A DNA stretch of 64,000 nucleotides, from contig NZ_JABBJE010000001.1 in NCBI RefSeq assembly GCF_014218725.1, positions 930,001 through 994,000 on the forward strand, in the 5' to 3' direction. The notes beneath the pieces are model-generated. The model was not told the DNA's origin, did no database searches, and saw only the letters and a list, made by a program, of their open reading frames with translations. Every line of letters starts with the position of its first letter. Position 1 is the stretch's first letter. Shown one piece after another: positions 1 through 9,017 of the stretch. The position numbers and the translations under genes were made by a program. This DNA is from Brevundimonas huaxiensis. GTDB lineage: Bacteria > Pseudomonadota > Alphaproteobacteria > Caulobacterales > Caulobacteraceae.

Positions 1-330
1 ATCCGCAACCAGCAGACCCAGGAAGCCTTGGGTCAGGGCGTGCTTCAGGGCCTGTTCGGCCAGTCCAAGGGCCAGGCCTTCTCGCAGCCGGCGTCGCAGA
101 CCGCCTATGTGGTCGGCCGCGTCGACAACGTCCGCGCCGCCAGTCCGGCCGTAGCCGGTCCCCTGGCCGAGCAGGGCCGTCCGCGCCTGACTCAGGAGTT
201 GGTCCAGGCCATGGTCGAATCGTCGGTCTCGGCGGGCGCCCAGCGCTCCAAGGCCAAGAACGACCCGGCTCAGGCGCTGTCGGCCCTGGGTCTGTCGAGT
301 GGCGCAACGCCCGCCGCACCGGCGCAATGA
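1..330 (+). CDS. C-terminal end of a PpiD/SurA-type periplasmic peptidyl-prolyl isomerase (partial)
   Basis: The reading frame is open from the first base and ends with TGA at 328-330, giving the last 109 residues of a longer protein. The visible part (TAYVVGRVDNV, followed by an alanine-rich tail with TQELVQAMVESSV) resembles the end of membrane-anchored PpiD/SurA-like foldases, which help outer-membrane proteins fold in the periplasm. No catalytic PPIase domain lies inside the window, so the family call rests on the tail and on the usual Caulobacterales position just before trpE. Its stop overlaps the trpE start as ATGA, so the two are probably cotranscribed. Confidence 0.6.
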   Translation: MRNQQTQEALGQGVLQGLFGQSKGQAFSQPASQTAYVVGRVDNVRAASPAVAGPLAEQGRPRLTQELVQAMVESSVSAGAQRSKAKNDPAQALSALGLSSGATPAAPAQ

Positions 331-1844
331 CCGACGACGCTTCGCGCGACCTCACGTTCGACGCCTTCGCCGCCGGCCTTTCGGCCGGTCGGCCGCAGGT
401 CCTGGTTCGGCGGGTCATCGACGACCTGGAAACCCCGGTCTCGGCCTATTTGAAGCTGGGGCGCGATCGGCCGTACGCCTGTCTGCTGGAGTCGGTCGAG
501 GGGGGCGCGGTCAAGGGACGCTACTCCATCCTGACGCTGAATCCTGATGTGGTCTGGCGTTGTCGCTCCAATACGGCGGAACTGTCGCGCGGCTCGGCTA
601 TAGCGGAGGGTCGCTTTACAGCTGACCCCCTGCCGGCGCTGCAATCGCTGCGCGCGCTGATCGCGGCGTCGAAGTTCGATCTGCCGGAGGGATTGCCGCC
701 GATGGCCGCCGGTCTGTTCGGCGTCTTCGGCTACGACATGGTGCGCCTGCTGGAACCGCTGGGCGCGCCGAATCCTGATCCGCTCGATCTGCCCGACGCC
801 GTGCTGACGCGGCCGTCGCTGGTGGCCATCTTCGATTCAGTCCGCCACGAGATCGTTCTGGTGTCGGCCGCCTATCCCGACGCCGGCATCGCCGCGCAAG
901 AGGCGTTCGACGCCGCGACGGCGCGGCTGGACGCGTTCGAGACGGCGTTGCGCGAACCCCTGCCCGTCCGCGCCGCTCCGCAGCCAACGCCGCCTCCCGT
1001 CTTCACCTCGCCGGTGGACGAGCCGGCCTTCGGCGAGATGGTCGCCAGGGCCAAGGACTACATCGGCGCCGGCGACATCTTCCAGGTCGTGCTCAGCCAT
1101 CGGTTCTCAGCCCCGTGGACGGACGATCCCTTCGCCTTCTATCGCTCGCTGCGTCGCCAGAATCCGTCGCCCTATCTGTTCTATCTGAACTTCGAAGGCT
1201 TCCAGCTCGCCGGCTCCAGCCCCGAGATCCTGGTTCGGCTGAAGGACGGCGAGGTCACGATCCGGCCGCTGGCCGGCACCCGCATGCGCGGCGCAACGCC
1301 AGAGGCGGACAAGGCGCTGGAAGTCGAATTGCTGGCCGATCCGAAGGAGCTGGCCGAGCATCTGATGCTGCTGGACCTGGGCCGCAACGATGTGGGCCGC
1401 GTCGCGGCGCCTGGCACGGTCGAGGTCACCGAGAGCTTCGTCGTCGAACGCTATAGCCAGGTCATGCACATCGTCTCCAACGTGCGGGGCAAGGCTGACC
1501 CCAGGCTGGATGCGGTCGACACGCTGCTGGCCGCCTTGCCCGCCGGCACCCTGTCGGGCGCGCCCAAGGTGCGCGCGATGGAGATCATCGACGAACTGGA
1601 AAGCGAAAAGCGCGGCGTGGGTTACGGCGGCGGCGTCGGCTATATTTCGGCCAGCGGCGAGGCGGACATCTGCATCACCCTGCGCACCGCCCTTTTCGCC
1701 GACGATCGGATCTTCGTTCAGGCCGGGGCCGGCGTCGTCGCCGACAGCGACCCTGCGGCCGAATATGCCGAGACCCAGCACAAGGCGCGGGCGCCGATGC
1801 GGGCGGCGGAAGACGCCTGGCGGTTTCGGACCGGCAATCGCTAG
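327..1844 (+). CDS. trpE: Anthranilate synthase component I
   Basis: A 505-residue protein that converts chorismate plus ammonia (or glutamine through TrpG) to anthranilate, the first step of tryptophan synthesis in the cytoplasm. The N-terminal tryptophan-binding motif LLES is at residues 53-56, so feedback inhibition is expected. The C-terminal chorismate-binding domain carries AGTRMRGATPEADK, LLDLGRNDVGRV, LPAGTLSGAPKVRAMEII and the glycine-rich GVGYGGGVGYIS. The start is ATG at 327 overlapping the upstream stop. The stop TAG (1842-1844) overlaps the stop of the opposing small gene as CTAG. TrpG is not translationally coupled here; it lies about 290 bp downstream with its own leader. Confidence 0.97.
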   Translation: MTDDASRDLTFDAFAAGLSAGRPQVLVRRVIDDLETPVSAYLKLGRDRPYACLLESVEGGAVKGRYSILTLNPDVVWRCRSNTAELSRGSAIAEGRFTADPLPALQSLRALIAASKFDLPEGLPPMAAGLFGVFGYDMVRLLEPLGAPNPDPLDLPDAVLTRPSLVAIFDSVRHEIVLVSAAYPDAGIAAQEAFDAATARLDAFETALREPLPVRAAPQPTPPPVFTSPVDEPAFGEMVARAKDYIGAGDIFQVVLSHRFSAPWTDDPFAFYRSLRRQNPSPYLFYLNFEGFQLAGSSPEILVRLKDGEVTIRPLAGTRMRGATPEADKALEVELLADPKELAEHLMLLDLGRNDVGRVAAPGTVEVTESFVVERYSQVMHIVSNVRGKADPRLDAVDTLLAALPAGTLSGAPKVRAMEIIDELESEKRGVGYGGGVGYISASGEADICITLRTALFADDRIFVQAGAGVVADSDPAAEYAETQHKARAPMRAAEDAWRFRTGNR

Positions 1845-2044
1845 CGCGAAATCGTCATCGCCGGGTCGTTGAACTGCACGCCGGGGCCGATGATGACGAC
1901 GCCCGCCATTAGAACCGCCGCAGTCGCTGCGAGCGCAGCTGCGCCAAGTGCGGCGACGGGGTTGGGCCTGGTTTCGACCACGACCAGCTTCGCCTTGGCG
2001 GCGGCGATCTTGGCGGCGATGTCTTTTTCAGCGGCGAGTTTCAC
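1841..2044 (-). CDS. Small single-pass membrane protein, unknown function
   Basis: A 67-residue open frame on the minus strand fills the gap between trpE and trpG. It has a charged alanine/lysine-rich N-terminal helix (MKLAAEKDIAAKIAAAKAKL), a short basic/proline turn, then one hydrophobic segment at about residues 31-53 (AALGAAALAATAAVLMAGVV). I do not recognise a named family. Its stop codon shares bases with the trpE stop, and it would be transcribed towards trpE. A plus-strand ORF over the same bases looks like the shadow, because the minus frame gives a sensible amphipathic-plus-TM layout. It could be a lineage-specific membrane microprotein. Confidence 0.5.
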   Translation of the reverse strand: MKLAAEKDIAAKIAAAKAKLVVVETRPNPVAALGAAALAATAAVLMAGVVIIGPGVQFNDPAMTISR

Positions 2045-2086
2045 CCGCCCAGTCCTAGTCCCGTCGAGTTAAAATGCGCTTTAAGG

Positions 2087-2105
2087 CCGCGCCCGCTTGG
2101 CGCGG
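2087..2105. repeat. GC-rich hairpin in the trpG leader
   Basis: Perfect 7-bp arms CCGCGCC (2087-2093) and GGCGCGG (2099-2105) with a 5-base loop sit 27 bases before the trpG start. No T-run follows, so it is not an intrinsic terminator. It could shape the 5' leader of trpG or be incidental GC-rich pairing. I saw no leader peptide with tandem Trp codons. Confidence 0.35.
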
Positions 2106-2132
2106 ACGCGCGTCACGCCTAGAAGCCAAGCC

Positions 2133-2723
2133 ATGATCCTCGTCGTCGATAACTACGACAGCTTCACCTACAATCTCGTCCACTACCTCGCGGAGTTGGG
2201 CGCGCCGACGCATGTGGTGCGCAACGACGACCTGACGGTGGACGAGGCGTGGGCGCTGAACCCCGCCGCCGTTCTGCTGTCGCCCGGCCCGTGCGCGCCC
2301 GATCAGGCGGGCATCTGCCTGCCGTTGATCACGACCGCGCCAGAATCGATGCCGATCCTGGGCGTGTGCCTGGGTCATCAGGCCATCGGCCAGGCCTTCG
2401 GCGGCGACGTGATCCGCGCCAAGACCCTGATGCACGGCAAGACCTCGCCGATCCTGCATGAGGGCCAGAGCGTCTTCGCCGGCCTGCCCTCGCCCTTCAC
2501 CGCCACACGCTATCACTCGCTGGCGGTCAGGCGCGAAACCCTGCCGGACGACCTGGAGGTCACCGCCTGGACCGCCGACGGCGAGATCATGGGTTTGCAA
2601 CATCGCACCCGCCCGATCCACGGCGTGCAGTTCCACCCCGAATCCATCGCCACCGAACACGGTCACGACATGCTGGCCAACTTCCTCGAGATCGCCGGCG
2701 TAAAGCGCCTCGCGGCCGCCTGA
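2133..2723 (+). CDS. trpG: Anthranilate synthase component II (glutamine amidotransferase)
   Basis: A 196-residue class I glutamine amidotransferase that supplies ammonia to TrpE. The catalytic triad is visible: Cys79 in [14 protein letters not shown] and His168/Glu170 in HGVQFHPES. The N-terminus [19 protein letters not shown] is the family start, which favours ATG at 2133 over a longer frame from 2097 whose first 12 residues have no family likeness. It is followed by trpD after two bases, then trpC with an ATGA overlap, so trpGDC is one unit. TrpG/PabA-type subunits can serve both anthranilate and para-aminobenzoate synthesis. Confidence 0.95.
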   Translation: MILVVDNYDSFTYNLVHYLAELGAPTHVVRNDDLTVDEAWALNPAAVLLSPGPCAPDQAGICLPLITTAPESMPILGVCLGHQAIGQAFGGDVIRAKTLMHGKTSPILHEGQSVFAGLPSPFTATRYHSLAVRRETLPDDLEVTAWTADGEIMGLQHRTRPIHGVQFHPESIATEHGHDMLANFLEIAGVKRLAAA

Positions 2724-2725
2724 CC

Positions 2726-3763
2726 GTGGGCGACGGATTCAAGCCGATCCTCGCCCGGCTGGTCGAGGGCCATCCGCTGACGTCGCAACAGGCGCACGAC
2801 TTCTTCGCCGCCTGCCTGCGCGGCGAGCCGACCCCCTCGCAGGTCGCCGCCGCCGTCACCGCCATGCGGATGCGCGGCGAGACCGTGGACGAGATCGCCG
2901 CCTTCGCGGGCGCCATGCGCGAGGCCGCCCTGACGCTGGATCATCCCTATGAGGTGATCGACACCTGCGGCACCGGGGGCGACGGTCAGCACACCTACAA
3001 TATCTCGACCGCCGCAGCCCTGGTTCTAGCCGGAGCCGGTCTGAAGGTCGCCAAGCACGGCAATCGGGCGATGTCATCGAAATCGGGCTCTTCCGACGTC
3101 CTGTCGATCCTGGGCGTGAACCTGATGGCGTCGCAGGCGCAGCAGAAGAAGGCGCTGGACGAGGCCGGGATCTGCTTCCTGTTCGCCCCGGCTTATCACG
3201 GGGCGATGCGTCATGTCGGGCCGGTGCGGGCCGAGATCGGTTTTCGCACTGTCTTCAACCTGTTGGGACCGCTTTCGAACCCGGCGTCTGCAAGGCGACA
3301 GGTCATGGGCGTCTATGATCCGCGCCTGCTGGAGCCGCTGGCCGAGGTGCTGGGCCGGCTCGGCGCCACCCGGGCCTGGACCGTTCACGGCCAGGGCCTG
3401 GACGAACTGGCGACTTCCGGACCCACGGACGTCGCCGAATGGAAGGACGGCGCGGTTCGCCGCTTCCAGATCACGCCCGAGGACGCCGGCCTGCCGCGCG
3501 CCTCTATCACAGACATTCGTGGCGGCGACGCCGAGGAGAACGCCGTGGCCCTGCGCGCGCTTCTGGCCGGCGCGGCTGGTCCTTACCGCGACATCGTGCT
3601 GCTGAACGCCGCCGCCGCCCTCGTTGTGTCAGACCGCGCGACCGATCTGGCCGAGGGCGCCGCGCTCGCCGCTGCCGCGATCGACGACGGTCGAGCCGCC
3701 GAGGCGCTGGATCGCCTGGCCCGCATCACCTCCACACCGCTGGAAAGCGAAGAGCCCGCATGA
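2726..3763 (+). CDS. trpD: Anthranilate phosphoribosyltransferase
   Basis: A 345-residue enzyme that joins anthranilate to PRPP, the second committed step of tryptophan synthesis. The PRPP-binding loop GTGGD occurs in [17 protein letters not shown], and [17 protein letters not shown] follows. The domain order is a small helical N-terminal part and a large alpha/beta part ([18 protein letters not shown]). The start is GTG at 2726, two bases after the trpG stop; the next in-frame start would cut into the conserved helical domain. Its TGA overlaps the trpC ATG at 3760. Confidence 0.96.
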   Translation: MGDGFKPILARLVEGHPLTSQQAHDFFAACLRGEPTPSQVAAAVTAMRMRGETVDEIAAFAGAMREAALTLDHPYEVIDTCGTGGDGQHTYNISTAAALVLAGAGLKVAKHGNRAMSSKSGSSDVLSILGVNLMASQAQQKKALDEAGICFLFAPAYHGAMRHVGPVRAEIGFRTVFNLLGPLSNPASARRQVMGVYDPRLLEPLAEVLGRLGATRAWTVHGQGLDELATSGPTDVAEWKDGAVRRFQITPEDAGLPRASITDIRGGDAEENAVALRALLAGAAGPYRDIVLLNAAAALVVSDRATDLAEGAALAAAAIDDGRAAEALDRLARITSTPLESEEPA

Positions 3764-4554
3764 CCGACGTTCTGGACCGCATCGCCGCCTACAAGCGCGA
3801 GGACGTCGCCGCCCGCAAGGCAGCGACCTCGCACGACGCGATCGAAGCCCTGGCCCGCGCCGCATCGGCTCCGCGCGGCTTTCGCGCCGCCTTGGAACGT
3901 ATAGGCGAGGAAACCGGTCGTCCCGCCCTGATCGCCGAAATCAAGAAGGCCAGCCCCTCAAAGGGCCTGATCCGGCCCGATTTCAATCCGCCGGCTCTGG
4001 CCCGCGCCTATGAGGCCGGCGGCGCGGCCTGTCTGTCGGTGCTGACCGATGGCCCCAGCTTCCAGGGCGACGACGCCTATCTGGGCCAGGCCCGCGAGGC
4101 CGTCGCCCTGCCCTGCCTGCGCAAGGATTTCCTGGTCGATCCCTGGCAGGTCGCCGAAAGCCGCGCCCTGGGCGCCGACTGCATCCTGATCATCCTGGCC
4201 ATGGTCGATGACCGGTTGGCCGCCGAGCTGCTGTCGGAAGCCGGGCGGTTCGGCATGGATGCGCTCATAGAGACGCACGACGAGGAAGAAATGGCGCGCG
4301 CCTGTGCCCTCGGCGGCGATCTGGTGGGGGTCAATAATCGCTCGCTGCGCACGTTCGAGGTCGATCTGGAAACCACGGAGCGGCTGTCGATGCTCAGCCC
4401 CGTTCGGGCTCTGCTGGTCGCCGAGAGCGGCATCTTCACGCCCGAGGACGTGGCGCGGGTTTCGGCCGCGCATGCCCAGGCGATCCTCGTCGGCGAGAGC
4501 CTGATGCGGCAGGCCGATGTCGAGGCGGCGACCCGTCAGTTGCTGGCCACCTGA
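3760..4554 (+). CDS. trpC: Indole-3-glycerol phosphate synthase
   Basis: A 264-residue TIM-barrel enzyme that closes the indole ring of the tryptophan precursor. Family motifs include [59 protein letters not shown] and [13 protein letters not shown]. It is monofunctional, without the TrpF domain fused in enterobacteria. The start is ATG at 3760 overlapping the trpD stop (ATGA); a much longer open frame upstream in this phase is a trpD shadow. Downstream comes a 117-base gap with the lexA control region. From memory, moaC and moeA often follow trpC in Caulobacter but are absent here. Confidence 0.96.
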   Translation: MTDVLDRIAAYKREDVAARKAATSHDAIEALARAASAPRGFRAALERIGEETGRPALIAEIKKASPSKGLIRPDFNPPALARAYEAGGAACLSVLTDGPSFQGDDAYLGQAREAVALPCLRKDFLVDPWQVAESRALGADCILIILAMVDDRLAAELLSEAGRFGMDALIETHDEEEMARACALGGDLVGVNNRSLRTFEVDLETTERLSMLSPVRALLVAESGIFTPEDVARVSAAHAQAILVGESLMRQADVEAATRQLLAT

Positions 4555-4585
4555 CCGACACGCGGCGGCAAGCCTCGCCGTTAAG

Positions 4586-4614
4586 TTGACATTAGCAAGG
4601 AACACTTACAGAAC
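4586..4614 (+). promoter_or_regulatory. lexA promoter with -10 element built into a LexA half-site
   Basis: TTGACA (4586-4591) and CAGAAC (4609-4614) are separated by 17 bases. The -10 match is poor by itself, but it ends in GAAC, one half of LexA box 1, and the same design occurs at the sidA-like gene (TTGACC-N17-TAGAAC). Transcription would start near 4621, about 50 bases before the lexA ATG. Confidence 0.5.
4600..4614 (-). promoter_or_regulatory. LexA (SOS) box 1, reverse orientation
   Basis: GAAC-N7-GAAC is the reverse complement of the alphaproteobacterial LexA operator GTTC-N7-GTTC. It overlaps the proposed -10 element of lexA, so bound LexA would block polymerase and give autoregulation. 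Confidence 0.75.
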
Positions 4615-4624
4615 ATCGACAAAT

Positions 4625-4639
4625 GTTCACGGCCCGTTC
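4625..4639 (+). promoter_or_regulatory. LexA (SOS) box 2, forward orientation
   Basis: GTTC (4625-4628) and GTTC (4636-4639) are 7 bases apart, an exact alphaproteobacterial LexA box. It lies about 10 bases downstream of box 1 and in the opposite orientation, just after the expected transcription start. Two opposed boxes suggest cooperative or tight autorepression. Confidence 0.8.
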
Positions 4640-4671
4640 CGATTCGTCGGCGGGCGCATGAGGGCCTGGCG

Positions 4672-5370
4672 ATGCTCACGCGCAAACAGCACGAACTGCT
4701 GATGTTCATTCATGAACGCATCCAGGAGACCGGCGTCTCCCCTTCGTTCGACGAGATGAAGGAGGCGCTCGATCTGGCCTCCAAGTCCGGCATTCACCGT
4801 CTGATCACCGCGCTGGAGGAACGCGGCTTCATCCGCCGTCTCGCTCACCGCGCTCGCGCTTTGGAAGTCACGAAACTGCCCGAACAGGCGACGGCCGGCG
4901 CGCCGCGCGGTCGCGCCGGGTTCAAGCCCGACGTCATCGAAGGCGGCGGCGGTGTCAGACCTGCGGCCCCGATGGCGGCCAACGACACACGCGAACTGCC
5001 GCTGATGGGCAAGATCGCCGCCGGCACGCCGATCGACGCGATCGAGTATGAAACCGCCCGCTACCCGGTTCCGGAATCGATGCTGGGTTCTGGCGAGCAC
5101 TATCTGCTGGAGATCGAAGGCGACTCCATGATCGAGGCCGGCATCCTGAACGGCGATATGGTGGTGATCAAATCGACCGACAACGCCGCCTCCGGCGAGA
5201 TCGTGGTGGCTCTGGTCGAGGGCGAGCAGGCGACGCTGAAGCGCCTCCGCAAGAAGGGGGCCTCGATCGCGCTGGAACCCGCCAACCGCAACTACGAGAC
5301 CAAGATCTACGGTTCGGATCAGGTCGCCGTTCAGGGCAAGCTGGTCGGCCTCATGCGCCGGTATCACTGA
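4672..5370 (+). CDS. lexA: LexA repressor, SOS regulator and self-cleaving serine protease
   Basis: A 232-residue protein with an N-terminal winged helix (about residues 1-66), a linker longer than that of E. coli LexA (202 aa in total), and a C-terminal S24 peptidase domain. The cleavage site is Ala117-Gly118 in KIAAGTP; the catalytic pair is Ser152 (EGDSMIEAG) and Lys190 ([10 protein letters not shown]), with spacing as in the family. On DNA damage, RecA filaments stimulate self-cleavage and release target promoters. It is preceded by two LexA boxes, so it is autoregulated. Its last 20 bases overlap the 3' end of comEC on the other strand. Confidence 0.97.
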   Translation: MLTRKQHELLMFIHERIQETGVSPSFDEMKEALDLASKSGIHRLITALEERGFIRRLAHRARALEVTKLPEQATAGAPRGRAGFKPDVIEGGGGVRPAAPMAANDTRELPLMGKIAAGTPIDAIEYETARYPVPESMLGSGEHYLLEIEGDSMIEAGILNGDMVVIKSTDNAASGEIVVALVEGEQATLKRLRKKGASIALEPANRNYETKIYGSDQVAVQGKLVGLMRRYH

Positions 5371-7537
5371 CCTCCGGATCGGACTGACGCGTCCAGGGGC
5401 GGTCGCCGCGAACGTCGGCCGTCCACACCGCGCGCCACCGGTTCGGCTCGCCCGAACTGTCGCGCCACAACTCCACCGCGCCACCCCGCGCAAAGTCCAC
5501 GCCGTCCAGAACAAGGCGATTCTGACAGGCGCTTGGGATTGAGATGACGACGGCGCGGACGCTGACGACGGGCGCCGCGCGGCATAACATCTCCATCTGA
5601 TCGGAGCTCGGCGACTTTCGCCCCCACCAGATTGCTACGGGCCCGGCCTCATCGGTGTCCGGTCGACAGGAGAAGCGGTCGCAGACCCAGCCCGTCTCCG
5701 ACCGGTCCGTCATCGTCAGCCCCCGTCTTCGTGACCAGAGATCGACTGCAAATTCGCGCACGCCAGGCCGCACGACGACCCCCGCCTGACCACGATGAAA
5801 GGCGGCGTTCGTCCCGCCATCGCCAATCCAGAGGTCCGGCGTCGGCGCACGCGGCCAGATCAGGACCGCAGCTGCGAACGGCAATCCCAACCATCGTAGG
5901 CGGCCCTGCCACAGGCAGACGAACAGCACGCCCAGAAAGGCGATCGGCAGGACATAGTTCGGCGCGCTGGCGACGGTTCTGACCGCGCCGGGCAGTCCCG
6001 CCGTCCACGTGCCGATCGCCAGCATCAGATCCACGCCCCATCCCGCGACCGCCAAGAACGGTCCCCCCAGCCCCAAGGGCTCGAACGCTGCGCCTAAGGC
6101 CAGCGCCGGCATCAGGATGAAGTCCGCCACGGGCGACGTGCCGAGATTGGCGAGCAGTCCGTACATGGCGGTGCGGTTGAAATGCTGCATGGCGAACGGT
6201 CCCGTCGCCAATCCTGCGACGACGCTGGCCGCCACAGCCGCCGTCAACCAACCGCCCAGCCGTTGGACTGCCAGGATCGGCCAGGGCGCCGATATTTCGC
6301 GCGGGCGCTTCGGCCAGGCCTCGACCAGGGCGACCAAGGCCGCCGTCGCCGCGAACGACATCTGAAAGCCCGGCGTGACGATGGCTTCAGGCTGTATCGC
6401 CAAAACGATGAAGGCCGCGACCGCCAGGCCGTGCATCGTCACAGCTTGCCGATCCAGCAGGATGGCGAGAAAGGCGATGGAGGCGGTGATGGCCGCCCGC
6501 TCGGCCGGCGGCGGCGCGCCCGACACCACCAGATAGACCCCGACCGCCGTCAGGCCCGCCAAGGCCGCGACCTTCTTGCCGTGAACTCGCAGGGCCAACC
6601 AGGGCCAGGCCGCGACGCCCAGCCGCACGGCGAAGAAGACGAAACCGCCGACGATGGCCATATGCAGCCCTGACACCGAAAGGATGTGCGCCAGGCCGGA
6701 ATCGCGCATCACATCCATGTCCTCCTGACTGATCCAGGTTTCATGGCTGGTGGTCATTGCCGCCGCGATCCCGCCGGTTCGTTCGCCAAGCCGCGCCACG
6801 ATCCGTTCGGCCAATGCGAAGCGGGCGCCATTGATCGCCATTTCAAGTCGAAGCCGCCACGGCGGCGGGGCCAGATCGGCTGTACGCGTGTCGCCCAAGG
6901 CGAACGCCACGCCGCCCATGCCCTGAAAGAAGGCGTTGCGCCCGAAGTCGTAGGCGCCGGGGCTGGCCGGCGCAGGCGGCGGATTCAGAATGCCGAACAG
7001 GCGGATCGCTTCGCCAGGCCGCGGCGGGTCGCCTCGCACCGTCGCCCGCAAGCGCACCGGCGTCTGTTCGGGCGTCAGTCCGCGGATCCAGACCGGCGCG
7101 ATCACGACCCGCGCGCCGCGCTGCCCTGGGCTGTCGACATCGACGACCCAGGCTTCGATCACGGTCGGTTCGCTGAGGGCAGGCGCGATCGGTGCGGCGA
7201 CAGCTTCGGTGCGCACCTTGGCCGCCGCCAGCCCGCCTGAAACGCAGGCCAGCATCAAGAGCAGCCAGGTCAGGCGCCGCGACCCGCCGCGCCGGCGCGC
7301 CAGGACCCACAGCCCAAAGGCCAAGGCGGCGCCCAACAACAAGGGCCACAAGACCGGCTCGGCTCGCAGGGCGAAATAGACGCCGCCGCCCGCGCCGAAT
7401 GCGACCGGCGCCCATAGCCGCCATCTCAGGGTCTGTGCAGCTACCTCGGCGTGCAGCCAGGCGCGCAATCGCGCAGCGGGGGTAGGTTTTGCCGCATCGG
7501 GGCGTATAAGGGCCTCGCTTACGGACCCCTCCCCCAT
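5351..7537 (-). CDS. comEC: ComEC/Rec2-type DNA uptake channel protein, membrane part only
   Basis: A polytopic inner-membrane protein of about 728 residues. It has an N-terminal DUF4131-like region, then the Competence domain with the hallmark [15 protein letters not shown] and [19 protein letters not shown]. The C-terminal part has no metallo-beta-lactamase HxHxDH motif, so the nuclease-like domain seen in many ComEC proteins is missing or unrecognisable. I chose ATG at 7537, preceded by a good GAGGAAGGTGAG ribosome site; a GTG at 7564 is the alternative. The start abuts the gltX start on the other strand. Possible roles are natural transformation or an unassigned membrane function. Confidence 0.85.
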   Translation of the reverse strand: MGEGSVSEALIRPDAAKPTPAARLRAWLHAEVAAQTLRWRLWAPVAFGAGGGVYFALRAEPVLWPLLLGAALAFGLWVLARRRGGSRRLTWLLLMLACVSGGLAAAKVRTEAVAAPIAPALSEPTVIEAWVVDVDSPGQRGARVVIAPVWIRGLTPEQTPVRLRATVRGDPPRPGEAIRLFGILNPPPAPASPGAYDFGRNAFFQGMGGVAFALGDTRTADLAPPPWRLRLEMAINGARFALAERIVARLGERTGGIAAAMTTSHETWISQEDMDVMRDSGLAHILSVSGLHMAIVGGFVFFAVRLGVAAWPWLALRVHGKKVAALAGLTAVGVYLVVSGAPPPAERAAITASIAFLAILLDRQAVTMHGLAVAAFIVLAIQPEAIVTPGFQMSFAATAALVALVEAWPKRPREISAPWPILAVQRLGGWLTAAVAASVVAGLATGPFAMQHFNRTAMYGLLANLGTSPVADFILMPALALGAAFEPLGLGGPFLAVAGWGVDLMLAIGTWTAGLPGAVRTVASAPNYVLPIAFLGVLFVCLWQGRLRWLGLPFAAAVLIWPRAPTPDLWIGDGGTNAAFHRGQAGVVVRPGVREFAVDLWSRRRGLTMTDRSETGWVCDRFSCRPDTDEAGPVAIWWGRKSPSSDQMEMLCRAAPVVSVRAVVISIPSACQNRLVLDGVDFARGGAVELWRDSSGEPNRWRAVWTADVRGDRPWTRQSDPEVSDTGA

Positions 7538-8951
7538 GACCTCACCTTCCTCGACTGTCGTCACCCGCTTCGCCCCCTCGCCGACAGGCTATCTGCATAT
7601 CGGCGGGGCGAGAACCGCTTTATTCAACTGGTTGTACGCCAAGAGACACGCAGGGCGTTTTCTGATCCGGGTCGAGGATACCGACCGCGAACGTTCGACC
7701 GACGAGGCGGTGAAGGCCATCTTCGACGGTCTGAGCTGGCTGGAACTGTTCGCCGACGAAGAGCCGGTGTTCCAGTACAGCCGCGCCGACCGCCACCGCG
7801 AGGTGGTCGATCAACTGCTCGAAACTGGCCACGCCTACCGCGACTTCACCTCGGCCGAGGAGACCGGTCGTCTGCGTGACGAGGCCAAGGCTGAAAAGCG
7901 CACCTTCGAATCGCCTTGGCGCGACCGTGAGCCGACCGTGGACGATCTGGCCCTGCCGCACGTCGTGCGCTTCCGTCGGCCAAAGGCGACGACGGTCACG
8001 GTGGCCGATGAGGTCCAAGGCGACGTGAACTGGTCGACCGACGACCTGGACGATCTGGTGCTGCTGCGTTCGGACGGCGCGCCGACCTATAATCTCGCCG
8101 TCGTCGTGGACGACCATGACATGGCCGTGACCCACGTCATTCGCGGCGACGATCATCTGAACAACGCCGCGCGCCAGAGCCTGATCTACGATGCGCTGGG
8201 CTGGACGCGCCCGACCTTCGCCCACATCCCCCTGATCCACGGACCGGACGGCGCCAAGTTGTCGAAGCGTCACGGCGCCCAGGCGGTGCATGAATACGCC
8301 GAGATGGGCTATTTGCCCGAGGCCATGCGCAACTATCTGGCCCGCTTGGGCTGGGCGCACGGCGACGACGAACTGTTCAGCGACGCCCAGGCTATCGCAT
8401 GGTTCGATCTCGGCGGCATCGGCAAGGCGCCGGCCCGTCTGGACTTCGACAAGCTGGCCCACGTCAATTCGCACTGGCTGCGCCTCGCCGACGATGAAAG
8501 GCTCGCCAAGCTGACGCTGGATGCGCATCTGCAGAAGGGCCACGCCCTGGCGGAGGCGGACGAAGCCCGTCTCCAGCGCGCCATGCCGTTCGTCAAGGAC
8601 CGCGCCAAGACGATCCTCGATCTGGCCGACCAAACCGCCTTCGTCCTGAAATCGCGCCCGCTGACCCTGGACGACAAGGCGAAGGCGCTGCTGTCCGGTG
8701 AAACGCTGGATCGCCTCGCCCGCTTGCGCGAGCGGCTGTCCCTGTTCCAATCCTGGGATGTCTTCGCACTGGAAGCCGAGCTCAAGGCCTTTGCGGAATC
8801 CGAGGGCATCGGGTTCGGAAAAATCGGCCCGCCGATGCGCGCGGCGCTTACCGCAGGGTCAACATCACCTGATATTGCACTAACTTTGTCGGCTCTTGGG
8901 CGCGACGAAAGTCTCGGGCGCTTGGATGATGCGCTGCAACAGACTAAGTGA
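7536..8951 (+). CDS. gltX: Glutamyl-tRNA synthetase
   Basis: A 471-residue class I aminoacyl-tRNA synthetase that charges tRNA-Glu (possibly also tRNA-Gln in species using the amidotransferase route). The HIGH motif is HIGG at residues 21-24 in APSPTGYLHIGGARTALF, and the KMSKS equivalent is KLSKRHGA. The C-terminal helical anticodon-binding domain follows. The start is ATG at 7536 with no evident Shine-Dalgarno sequence, so the message may have a very short leader. It is divergent from comEC, whose start codon overlaps this one, so at least one promoter must lie inside the other gene. Confidence 0.97.
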   Translation: MTSPSSTVVTRFAPSPTGYLHIGGARTALFNWLYAKRHAGRFLIRVEDTDRERSTDEAVKAIFDGLSWLELFADEEPVFQYSRADRHREVVDQLLETGHAYRDFTSAEETGRLRDEAKAEKRTFESPWRDREPTVDDLALPHVVRFRRPKATTVTVADEVQGDVNWSTDDLDDLVLLRSDGAPTYNLAVVVDDHDMAVTHVIRGDDHLNNAARQSLIYDALGWTRPTFAHIPLIHGPDGAKLSKRHGAQAVHEYAEMGYLPEAMRNYLARLGWAHGDDELFSDAQAIAWFDLGGIGKAPARLDFDKLAHVNSHWLRLADDERLAKLTLDAHLQKGHALAEADEARLQRAMPFVKDRAKTILDLADQTAFVLKSRPLTLDDKAKALLSGETLDRLARLRERLSLFQSWDVFALEAELKAFAESEGIGFGKIGPPMRAALTAGSTSPDIALTLSALGRDESLGRLDDALQQTK

Positions 8952-9017
8952 TCACCCACAAACCAAAAAGCGGCCGACGCCTCCCCGCGCCTGGACGTGT
9001 GATGCAAAGGGGCATTC

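Noticed and set aside
2069-2084. CtrA-like site TTAA-N8-TTAA before trpG
   Set aside because: The CtrA consensus needs a 7-base spacer; this has 8, and trpG is not an obvious CtrA target.
7620-8750. 376-codon frame antisense to gltX
   Set aside because: No domain likeness and complete overlap with an essential gene of clear identity.
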